Assembly: GCF_032118995.1 (NCBI RefSeq)
Contig: NC_092650.1
Location: forward strand, 17,727,501-17,791,500
Reading direction: 5' to 3'
DNA length: 64,000 nucleotides
Source: Asterias amurensis
Taxonomy: Eukaryota > Echinodermata > Asteroidea > Forcipulatida > Asteriidae
Shown: positions 1-11,200 of the stretch, in pieces
Position numbering within the stretch: the stretch's first letter is position 1
Layout: each line of letters begins with the position of its first letter
Made by a program: the position numbers and the translations under genes
The notes under the pieces: model-generated
Database searches by the model: none
Told to the model about the DNA's origin: nothing
What the model saw: the letters and a program-made list of their open reading frames with translations, nothing else

Positions 1-287
1 ATATAATGATCCACACAAGTATCACTCAAAATTGCACGGTTTTCATTTTACGTCGCAAACTAACACGGTCGGCCAATTATGGGAGTCAAAAATTCGACTT
101 TCATAAATGGCCGACCGTGTTAGTCGACGAGGTAAAAGGAAAACCACGCATTTTCGAGGCAAATTTGTGTAGATCACTGTAATCTACTTTAACAACATCT
201 TTCTTACCATATCGATTTTATAACAAACGGTTACAGGACGCTTTTCAAAGACCAACTCGACCGATCCAAGGCAACGTGTTCCTTTAA
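1..287. mobile_element. Family A TTAA palindromic element, copy A1 (cut by window edge)
   Basis: Right part of the family: central stem around ACACGGTCGGCCA (63-124), then the right arm ending GGCAACGTGTTCCTTTAA. The left arm is outside the window. Confidence 0.88.
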
Positions 288-689
288 AATATTGATAATC
301 AAAATATCTCCTTAATTATAAAGAGAGTCTTGATAAATCAGCGCTCTCTCTCTATATATTATGGACTGTGGAAACTTGGGATCTATAAAAAAGGGAAGGG
401 GCAATAACTTGCTGTTGGATTTGAGTTGCTATCTTTCAACGTTTTATTCATCTCTTATCAACTGTTTTACAAAATGCAACAGAAAAAAAAAAGTTTCAGC
501 ACAATTATTATTACTGCTTGATAATTTCCTGCTTGACAAAATTAAGCAGGGAGCCTGTTGAAATCTTTCACTAAGACATTGCATTTTGCCTGGTAACTTT
601 TTTCTGCTAAGCACTGTTGTTTGTGTTTGGCTAATTGTTTGCTTAAGCAGCTCTCTGAATGTCAACATTGTTTTTGTTGTGTTACAAGC

Positions 690-842
690 CATTATACACT
701 GAGTGGGTTTTCCCGTTATTTTCTCCCGACTCCGAGGACCGATTTTGCCTAAATTTTCACTGGTTTGTTATTCTGTATAAGTTGTGATACACGAAGTGTG
801 GGACTTGGCTATACTGTTTACCGAAAGTATATAATGGCTTTA
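690..842. mobile_element. Family B element, partial copy B5
   Basis: Only the right half in inverse orientation ('ttttctcccgactccgagga' to 'ggctttaa'). Diverged. Confidence 0.75.
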
Positions 843-2011
843 AAGTAATAAAAGGCTTGTGAGTAACTATCCATAAAGTAATAGGAAAAGAGAAAAACCA
901 GGCAAGAAAAAACAGAGGAAAGATAATATTCCTATATTCATATACTTTTTTTACACAGAAAGTGAAGGGAAAAAGGAGAATCTCACATGCCTGTTATAAT
1001 AAGCTCTGTAGACATAGTCAACATAACAATATAGATCCATTGTGAAAAATATTGGTTTTGTGATATTTTTTTTCTTCAATTTCTCACAGATTATTAAACT
1101 TTTCTTGAAGACAAGAACATTTAAAACAATGCAATCATTTAAAAAGAAATTCCAGTTCCACATGTTTTAAAACAAAATTCAAGTCCAAACTTGGCTTTAA
1201 TACCAAATTCAATTAATTTTACAAATTCTCTAAGAATTTTACAAACAAATGCCTAGCATTTCACATTGTAGGTATAATTTATGAAATACAAATAACTCAA
1301 ATGCTGAAATGTCATTTTTACAATGATACAATGGTTGGAAAAAAAAGTGAAGATTAATAAACTTTTTTTTACGAGTACATTTTCTGAAAGGATATTGCAC
1401 ACTGCACATTTCAAATGTACATGTAAATTATATCATCTAATAAACATACAAGTGTCTTTGTAATATGTTTTCAATAAAAATAATATAAGGACTAGACTAA
1501 CATTTACTTTTGTTAATAAAAAAAAAGCTGAGGTAATCGCACAGTACTGGTACAAAACCGTCAATAGTTGGTCTTGTTTAGTTTGCCAATATCAAGGTCC
1601 ACTTTGCGGTACAACATTATGTAGGTCGGTCCCAATGTACACCATTTTCATTTATGTTTTTTCTAGGCCCGTTTTTGTAGAGCAGCTTATGCACAAAATG
1701 TTGCTTAACAAATTTCTGCTTAGCAGAAATGAGCAGGATACCAGTCGGAGATCATACACTTTACATGGTAGTTTTGCTGATAACCATATTCTGGTAAGCA
1801 TAATTTTGTTGTGCTTAGCTTTTTTTTTTTTTTTTTGCTAAAGCAGCTCTATGAAATTGGGCTCTGGTTGTGATTCCAAAGACACTAAGAACTTCAATTA
1901 CTGTGCTACATGTACTAGCCAAAAACCCAAATGGTGAGAAGACAAGGAAGTTTAAGTTTCAATTTAGGAGCAACACAAGAGAGTTAGGAGGAAAACACAA
2001 GAGACCTATTC
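842..2011. other. No gene seen; AT-rich sequence
   Basis: Apart from the family-F copy at 1630-1862 and a T tract near 1820, no feature is supported. Confidence 0.6.
1630..1862. repeat. Family F palindromic repeat
   Basis: Carries 'tgcttaacaaatttctgctt' and ends AAGCAGCTCTATGAAATTGG. The family is built of TGCTTAGC/GCTAAGCA blocks with outer GGGCCCAATTTCATA ends. Another degenerate copy lies at about 536-690. Confidence 0.7.
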
Positions 2012-2140
2012 CAGGGAAAACCCACGCAGTCTGGCAGTGACTGAAAACCCCAATCCACGTAGGACCCCACCTGGGATTCGTACCAGCGTCCTAGAGGTGG
2101 AAGGCGTGGTAAGATACCACTACGCCAACCAGACCACCAA
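2012..2140 (-). mobile_element. tRNA-like SINE head, inverse
   Basis: Minus strand reads GGTTGGCGTAGTGGTATCTT, later GGTACGAATCCC, an A-box/B-box pair. Downstream flank of TMX3. Confidence 0.5.
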
Positions 2141-2251
2141 ACCATCATTACAAACAAAATTTGGTTTTGCCTTTGAACGCGTCAACTGTTCTCAAAACTT
2201 GTATGCAGCCAGGTGCTGACTAACCCTGCAAGAAATTTGACAAAACTCCAG

Positions 2252-2978
2252 GGCCCAATTCCATGGAGCAGTTTAAGCACAAAATATTGATTTAAAAATT
2301 GCAGCTTAGCAACAATAAGAAGTAAATTGTTTTTTTAGCTGGTAAAATTTCTCAGCTAGTTTTGCTGAAGCTGCTCTTTGGGCTCTGATTTCAGGGCCAA
2401 ATTCCATAGTGCTAGCTGCTTAAAGGAACACGTTGCCTTGGATCGGTCGAGTTGGTCTTTGAAAAGCGTCCTGTAACTGTTTGTTATAAAATCGATATGG
2501 TTAGAAAGATGTTGTAAAAGTAGATTACAATGATCTACACAAATATGCCTCAAAATTGCGGGGTTTTCGTTTTACCTCGTCGACTAACACGGTCGGCCAT
2601 TTATGGGAGTCAAAACTTTGACTCCCATAAATGGCCGACCGTGTTAGTTCGCGACGTAAAATAAAAACCGTGCAATTTTGAGTGATACTTGTGTGGATCA
2701 TTATATTCTACTTTTAAAACATCTTTCTAACCATATGCATTTCATAACAAACGGTTTCAAACGCTTTTCATAGACCAACTCGTCTGATCCAAGGCAACGT
2801 GTTCCTTTAAGCAGAATAAGTGGCTAAGGGCAACAAAATGTTGCTTACCAGGATAAGGTTAACAGCCAAACTACCATGTCATACATGCACAATTTGTGAC
2901 TAGTATCCTGCTAACTTCTGTTCAGCAGAGTTTTTTAAGCAATATTTTCTGCTTAAGGAGCTCTATAAAATTGGGCCC
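2252..2978. repeat. Family F repeats, one interrupted by A2
   Basis: One F copy at about 2252-2390 is followed by a second that starts near 2393, is split by A2 at its central CTGC-TTAA-GCAG, and ends AGCTCTATAAAATTGGGCCC at about 2978. Confidence 0.78.
2420..2810. mobile_element. Family A TTAA palindromic element, copy A2
   Basis: Bounded by TTAA; terminal repeats AAAGGAACACGTTGCCTTGG. The whole 390-bp element is one imperfect palindrome centred on a 'gactcccataaatggccgac' stem. It is inserted inside a family-F repeat. Confidence 0.92.
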
Positions 2979-5200
2979 AGGTGCTTCACCGAGTCTTTAT
3001 ACACCAACAGAAAAATCTACCAAGTTACAACCTTGAAGGCCTGAAGACCGAGTCACACTGCAGCGATAACGGAAAACGATAACAATCACGACGCAAAGAG
3101 AACGCATTGTATTGGTTGAATTGATCCATACAGAATACGCCTACGCTCGTTCAACCAATCGAGGGTGTGCATTGTTAACCTTTGTGTTTTCGTTCTCGCT
3201 ATTGAGACCTGAGTGACCAAGCCCCAACAGTTAGTTACTACACCTACATCATATCTACATTACTTATTGGTTGGGTTTTAGTATGCTTAGCTACTTGCTT
3301 TAACAGCTCTATGAATGGGCCCTGGGCAAAACATCAAATGCTATATTTTTTGTGGTTCCCCAAAGTCACAGTGTGTAGTTTGGCCATCATGTAGGTATTC
3401 CATACTTTTCCAGGACCCTACAGTGACCATATCTTGTGCACATTCCAGGCTACCAATACCTTTGTTTAGTGAATACTTCGACCCTACACTACATAATTTG
3501 AATTTTAAATGTTCAGTTTTCCTCACTGCATCACAACTTACACAAACCTGCACAAAATTCTCTCGAAGGAAACGCTGCAAGTCCACTGAGGAATAATCTA
3601 TTGTCAATAACCTGTTTATTTCAATCACACTATTGGATTTCAGAAGTCTTTGTCTCGCCCCCCCCCCCCCCTCCTCCCACCCCCAAATGAAAATGTTTGG
3701 TTGTGTTTGTTATACATGTCATCACAGCAACATGAGAAGGTAAGTACTTCTCATATTTTGTGGGGAATTATGAGCTTCTAAGCATTTTGAAAACTTTTGG
3801 TAATATTTTGTGAAATCGAAGGTGGTAACTGTTAGCACCATTAATAATTAATTGTTGTAGCTCCTTGGTATGTCACATGCTTGGGAAACAGTAATGCCAC
3901 TTCTAGAATAGTTAAAAAGTAAAATATAAAAATTAATAGAACTGTGAACAAAGAAACATCACAGCAAATGATGATATTACCTTAATCTTTCAGATATTAT
4001 AACAGACAAAGAAATAAAATCGAACATTACATTTTGATATGAAACTGTTGTTCTAACGAACTATTATTTGACCACAATATGGTCTACCCTCTAATCCCCT
4101 TTACTGTGTCTGTCCCACAGGCAAAGTACTGTGAGATATTCTACTAGAGTTTTCCCCTCGTAGTGCTGCACTTTGGAATTCCTGACATTATCTCATTGGG
4201 AGACTTTGTGGAACGTTAGAGGGCAGCAGACTTACCGGGTAAATCCATTCTCAGAATTATGCGCATGGTCAGAAATACGTAAACAATGGAAATTTACCCG
4301 GTAAGTCTGCTGCCACCTAGCGTTGGAAAGTCTCCTGTTGTCCATCATCTTAAAATCTATTCCAGCTCAAGAGAAATAATAACAGAGATCAAAAAGTTGG
4401 CAGTGACCCAACTGTCAGAATACCCTTTTATAAGAATAAAAAAAGTACTAATAAAAGCCATGTCTAAATTAAATGCCTTGGTTAGGGTAAAAACATGGAC
4501 AAACCTAGGAGGTATGCCTGATACCATGTATACCAAGTATAATCTGTTTACAGGTGCAAGTCCTTGGGGTCCAACAGAGTTTAAACAAAGAAGCTGGTTG
4601 AGGTTGATGGTTTCCTAAACCATGCTTCAATAGCTACTAACTAAAATGTTACCCTTTCTGGTGTAATGTTATATACTGTGTTCCTCTTAACATTTTTCTT
4701 GTTTGAGGTCTCAATAACCACACTAATGATCTGAATGGATCAGTGCATAAAGAGCAATGAGTTTTTATCCCTTCGCAGGCCTCAAAACAACCTTGGCACC
4801 CACAGCGACTGCCATGGTGCCATGTGCTTTTGCTGTGGTGCCCCTTGCTCAGTTTCAATGAAATTGTAAATTTTCCTCATATAAGTCCCCCTTACCAGAG
4901 GGAAATTGCTGTGCCCCTTCATAAACGAAGTTCAAGGACTGCTACGGGGTAGTGTCAGGTGAAAAACAAAAAGGACAATAGTGCACATATATGTAAAAAT
5001 ACAATTCTGTGCATTGACAAACTTTTTAAAAGTTTTTACTATGACTATTTTTTACCCTAGGCAAGGTATGTTTTGGGTCCTTGGGACAAAAATAGGAAAA
5101 TTGTTTCAGTACAAGAGCTGACCTTCATGATTTAGTATTCATAATAGACTTTCAGGCTTTCAGTTTTTCTGACTTTTCCCAAGGGTAAAAAGCTTTTCAC
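2979..5200. other. TMX3 downstream region
   Basis: Probably includes the TMX3 3' untranslated region. Holds an imperfect inverted repeat at about 3046-3222, a poly-C run at 3658-3671, the hairpin MITE at 4196-4335 and a 'gcaccaaggc'-type repeat near 4780-4930. An AATAAA on the minus strand lies at 3615-3620. No coding gene is supported. Confidence 0.5.
4196..4335. mobile_element. Hairpin MITE
   Basis: Arms of about 48 bp (GGGCAGCAGACTTACCGGGT and inverse, out to GAGACTTT/AAAGTCTC) around a loop of about 40 bases. Downstream of TMX3. Confidence 0.7.
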
Positions 5201-8200
5201 CTAGGCTGACTTGAGATGCCCATCTGCCTCGTCCTCTAGCTCCTCCATCTTTCCTTCTTCCTCTTCTTCTCCTTCCATTTCTTCTTCCTCATCCTCGTCT
5301 TCGCTGTCTGGAGGAGGGTCGCTCTCATCGTATGGGTCAGCCGACCAGATGCTGTAGCAGATGAAGATCATGAGGAAGGACGGGACGACCAGGAGACCGG
5401 TGGTCAAGATGGGGCTGGACATCCATAGGGCCTGAACGGTAGAAGATGAAATAGGATTAAACACAGGTGTTATAAACTGTGCAATTAGTTCCTGGCCAAA
5501 TTATCATATCACATATACAAAATACTTGTGACTGGTATCCTGCTCATTTCTGCTGAGCAGAAAACAGTTAAGCAATATTTTCTGCTAAGCACCCATATGA
5601 AATTTTTGAATCCTTCTCCAAAATTCTTACCCATTAGGTTTGAGAGTCCATAGGTGACAAAAAAAGTATTAAAGTAGGATCCCAAATTAAGTTGGCAAAT
5701 TGAAGATTTGGGCATTTCCACCTGTTTATAAAGGGTAAATTCTGGAAACAAACTTATTACACGACAACAAAAACTATCCCAACCAGCTGTTTGTAATATT
5801 CAACATGATGGTCTAAACATGCACAATTCGCTGATACAAACTAAAATAAAGCATTTATCATGTGATGGTCAAAACATACAAAAGCAATGTTTGTTGCAAT
5901 CAAACTAAAATAGACTTTCACAAAATGACTGCAAAAACAAAGTAAAACACTGTTTTTTTGTGGGTTTTTTTCAAATAAAAAATCAAAGCAATGTAATATT
6001 CTTATTTTCACTATTCACAGTGTTGTTGCTTCACTCACCACTAAACTTCTAACAACTTCGTAGATAACTCTGTAGATTTTCCTATACCAGCTGTTGCCAC
6101 CTAATGGCTGTGGGAGTGAAAAGAAGAAAAAAGACACAATTTTAAGTAGGACAGCAAAAACACTTGCTAAGCACACAAAAGTCTCGCTTAGCGAAAATAC
6201 AGTGACCAGGGGTAGAGATGTTCCAGCGCTTTGAGAACCCTTCCAGTGTGAAAAACGCGGTATAAAAAAACAACTAGTTTTTGTATGTATAATACTACAG
6301 GCCAAAATACTGTAAATTATTGTTCAAGAAATTTCCAAGCAGAATTTTCTGCTTAAAGCCATTGGACCCTTTCGGTAAACAGTGTTGTCCAGGGCCCACA
6401 CTTTGTGTACCACAACTTCTATATCAAATAACAAACCTGTGAAAATTTAGGCTCAATCGGTCATCGGAGTCGGGAGAAAACAACGGAAAACCCCACCCTT
6501 GTTTCCACGCGTTTCGCCGTGTCATGACATGTGTTTAAAATAAATCCGTAATTCTCGTTAACGAGAATTTATATTGTTTTGCTGTTTTCTCAAAAAGTAA
6601 AGCATTTTATGGGATAATACTTCAAGAGAAATCTTTCACCATTGCCTTCTGTAAACCCTGTAAGTTATTTGTAAATCTGTGAACTTTTATTTTTTTTCTG
6701 AACCGAAAGGGTCCAATGGCTTTAACAGCTTTATGAAGTTGGGCCCTGGTGCCTGGAGCATCAAATTGGAAGTGTGTCAGGGGCGAACAAGATAAAATCA
6801 AATAATATTGGAGTGCCATGAGCAACGGATTTGAGCACAACATAAGAGGCCACTGTTATTATTACTTGGCACCATATAAGATTATTATTACTGATATTAA
6901 TTATTTTTTGGGCTGAAAAACTAAACATTGGCTAGAGAGAGATTTGAACCTGCGACCTCTGGATTAACGTACTACCAACTGAGCTATCTAGCATTAAAGG
7001 AACACGTTGCCTTGGACCGGTCAAGTTGGTCTTTGAAAAGCATTTGTAACCGTTTGTTATAAAATGAATATGGTTGGAAAGATGTTTAAAATGTAGAATA
7101 CAATGATCCACACATGATCCACATGCCTCGAAATTGCACCGTTTTCCTTTCACCTCGTGGACTAACACGGGCGGCCATTTATGCGAGTGTAATTTTTGAC
7201 TCCCATAAATGGCTGACCGTGTTAGTTCGCCAAAGCAAAATGAAAACCACGCAATTTCGAGACAAGTTTGTGTGGATCATTGTATTCTACTTTTAAAACA
7301 TCTTTCCAACCATATGCATTTTATAACAAACGGTTTCAAACGCTTTTGTTAGACCAACTCGTCCGATCCAAGGCAACGTGTTCCTTTAATGTGAGGCTAA
7401 GTTGGTCGAGTGCACGTAGCAATTGAGTATGTAAGGGATCTAAGCCTAGGTTTGGTTTATGGGTTTAAAAGCCCAATGTACATGGACCTACCTCGATATT
7501 TCCCTCTTCAATGCTGACCAAGAATTCGCTCAATGATTCTATGGTAACCTCCAGAGGCTCTTCATAACTATAGTATTCATAGGTGTCTGGATTGACCACC
7601 AGGATACCAGGTCTTTCTAACTGACTGTAAAGCAAAGAGGAAAAAAAATCAATGAGAGATAATAATAATACAAGGTATTTATAAAGCGCTCTAACTAACA
7701 GGGGAAAGTACCACAGCGCTGTACACACAAAATAAACAAAGAGCAAAGAATAAAGAAAAGCAAGCAAATCAGTTGAACAGGTGGGTTTTGAGAGATTTCT
7801 TGAAGGCTGCTAGTGAGCTAGAGTGGCGGATGCTGTGAGGTAAATCATTCCAGAGGTTTGGGGCAGCAGTGTGGAAGCTTTTTTCCCCAGTGTGGTGCGT
7901 GTTTTGGGGTTGGCAAGTAGTCTGGTGTCAGTAGATGACCGGAGGTATCTATTAAGTTTGTACAACTGAATGAGATCCATTAGGTATGAAGGCGCAGAGG
8001 CGGTATTGAGACATTTGAAGACCAGGGTAAGTATTTTAAAGTTGATACGGTTGGAGACTGTCAGCCAGTGAAGATCGTGAAGAGATGTGGCTTGGGAATA
8101 ACAAAGAATCCATACTGTGGGGTGTCGTGGCCGAGCGGATAAGAGCGCCGAATTCAAGCTCTGGTGATTCTGTTCAGCGGAGTGTGGGTTCGAATCTCTG

Positions 8201-11200
8201 TCGTGACACTTGTGTCTCTGAGCAAGACACTTCGCCATAGTTGCTTTACTCCACCCAGGGGTAAAATGGGTACCTGTGAGGGCAGAGTTAGTTCTTGTGA
8301 TTGATTAGCCTTTATTGCGCTACATATTTGGCGGCACAGGCTGTATACTCCACAGGGAGCTGAGATGGTCCAACAAGGGTGTTTTTTCTTTCATCATTTT
8401 CTCAGAACTTCGATGACCAATTGAGCCCAAATTTTCACAGGTTTGTTATGTTATGGTTATGGTGGGATACCCCAAGTAAGAAGACTGGTCTTTGACAATT
8501 ACCAAACGTGTACCTTCCCTTTAAACCATACACCAAATGTGTCTAGTGTCTTTAAAGGGAAGGTAAACGTTTGGTAATTGGCAAAGACCAGTCTTCTTAC
8601 TTGGCGTATCCCATCATAACCATAAAATAACAAGTCTGTGAAAATTTAGGCTCAATTGGTCATCGAAGTTACGAGAAAACGATGAAAGAAAAACTACCCT
8701 TGTTGGACGAATTTGTCCATTTAAACCACTGGCATCGGGCCTGTACTCCAGTGTAACCTTTGAGCTCTGAAATGGCTCCCCAACTACGTGCAACTACTCA
8801 CCTCAGAGTGATGTCGTTTGCTATATCGTTATTCTCCATGAAACCAAACTGAAATTTTCTGCAAAGAAAAAAAATAAAGAAAAAATTAGATATTGATCAA
8901 ATTCACCTTAAGAAAAGTGAAGTCTGTCCCGAGCCAATATGGCTCATCGGGTTGGAGTTTATATCTGGTTTCATTGGCATTAAACAGGAGGGGTTGCCAG
9001 TCCATTGCAGGTTACTCCCAAGCTCTCACCAGTACTATTGTGCACTCCTGGCGGTAGAGAAGCAATTACGGTAAAGTGCCTTGCTCAAGGACAAAAAACA
9101 CATAATTTCAAGGGATATTGTTGTGAATTACAAATAAGGGCTGAGGTACTTGTGTATACATGGTGTAGGGTTCAATAGACTTTTTAGGCTATTAAAATAA
9201 CAATATTTGTAAAAAAAAAAAAATTCTCAGGGGCAAACAAAATTTGGTAATCAGACTAAACATGCAAAAGAAGGAAAAATATTATGCCTGGCATAATGAT
9301 ACTCTATTTTTAAGATACCTTTCCAACCATATTCAATTATAACAAATGACAACCCATGGGGGAGATAAGACTCACTCATGAAACTGCTGCCTGTGTTCCA
9401 GGGCCACTTTGTGTACAGTGTCCTTCATGATGTAATGAGGATGCTTCTTGTGATTGTCTACGCTAGGATTCACTAAAGCTAATACCAAGAATTTATCTGT
9501 AGACGAAAAACATAACAATGACACTGTGAACAAAAAATGTTTGAGAATAGCTACAAGTCCAACAGATTAAACAAAATTTTGGGGTTGAACAAAGAATTGA
9601 CTAGAGTGGGATTCGAACCAACGACCTCTGCATTAATGTGCCGGCACTCTACCAACTGAGCTATCTAGCCCTATATTGGCGATGTCCCTATTTTGTCAAT
9701 ATCTTTGTTCAGGGGTGCCAGTCAGAAGCCATACAACCGTTAACTGCCGTGTAGCCAGGGATTACACCCAAATTACGATACAAACTGGGAAGCCGCAGCC
9801 AGGGGATCACCAGGCACTTTAATCCGGAGGTCCTTGGTTCGAGTCCCACTCTAGTCAATTCTTTGTTCAACCCCAAAAATCATTATAAAAATTTACCCAG
9901 TCAGTTTCCCTTGTGGTTTATATTGATATAAATTTAAAACTTAATCCACTGTAAGTGGCACTGCTTATTGGTGCACTCTATCCCGCCAGTAAGTTATCGA
10001 TTGGACAAAACCACAATAATTATACAGTGGAAAGTAAAACCTGAAACCTTTATCCACTATAGGGTAACACGGGTACTTGTAGTTTGTAAATGACACATTT
10101 GTATAACATAAGAACAAAGGTCTAGAACCAAGGATTACAATAAGCAATGGACATTGTGTTTTGTGTTCTACAAAAAGTACCCAGACTCTTTAACTTTTCA
10201 TCAATGTTGACCTTACCATCCTTTCGCAACTTGGAAAAGGAGTCACCTTTTTACTTCTGTAGAGACACGGGAAGGAAGCCGATCCTCTAATAAAAAAGGA
10301 CGAGGCTTCGCCAAAATATAATCGATAAAAATGCAATGATGACTTGGGTTCCCCACATTACATACCTAATTGTGCGAGGAGGTTTATGTTGTTATTCTCG
10401 ATCAGAGGGAATGCTTGAAATCTCTCGTTCATTATCCATGTCTTAACATCCTCTTCAGTCGCTCCTCCTTCAGGAGCTAAGAAAAAGGGAAAAAAATCAA
10501 CAATTGAACATTTTTAGTGAAAAGTTTTCAGCGATATATTTTACAAAGGTGTAAGGGTGAAAACAAATTGTACTATTCTTAATCCCCGATGCAAAACTAT
10601 CATACATTCAAGCCATTATACACTTTCGGTAAACAGTAGTGTCCAAGTCCCACACTTTGTGTATCACAACTTATATATAAAATAACAAACCTGTGAAAAT
10701 TTAGGCTCAATCGGTCAGCGGAGTCGGGAGAAAATAACGGGAAAACCCACTCTTGTTTCCGCGCGTTTCGCCGTGTCATGACATGTGTTCACTATAAATC
10801 CGTAATTCTCGCTATCGAGAATTGATATTGTGTTAATGTTTTCTCAAAAAGTAAAGCATTTCATGGAACAATATTTCAAGAGAAGTCTTTCACCATTACC
10901 TTCTGTAAACCCTGTAAATTATTTGTAAATTATTTGCAGATAGCCAAATTCCACAAGTTATACCACCAGAAGCAGAGATCGTCTATATCTCACTTCAATC
11001 GCGCACCCTCCGAGAAGATGAGATCTTCTATATCTCTATTCAATCGCGTCCCTGGGCAACCCACAGGATCTCCTATATCCTCACGGCCACCAGTTCACCT
11101 CCGTAGTCAACGCGCTTTCCAGAAACACACCGTAGTCAACCTTAGCAACCGGAGTATCACGGAAACCGAGACCAGCGTCCTGTCCCTGGGTATGAACTTT

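Noticed and set aside
4286..4618. 110-codon plus-strand frame
   Set aside because: Starts inside one arm of a hairpin MITE, antisense to the TMX3 downstream region, with no recognisable domain.
6931..6993. Functional tRNA gene
   Set aside because: A- and B-boxes are present but the anticodon arm is too short and the ends do not form a proper acceptor stem; it is a SINE head.
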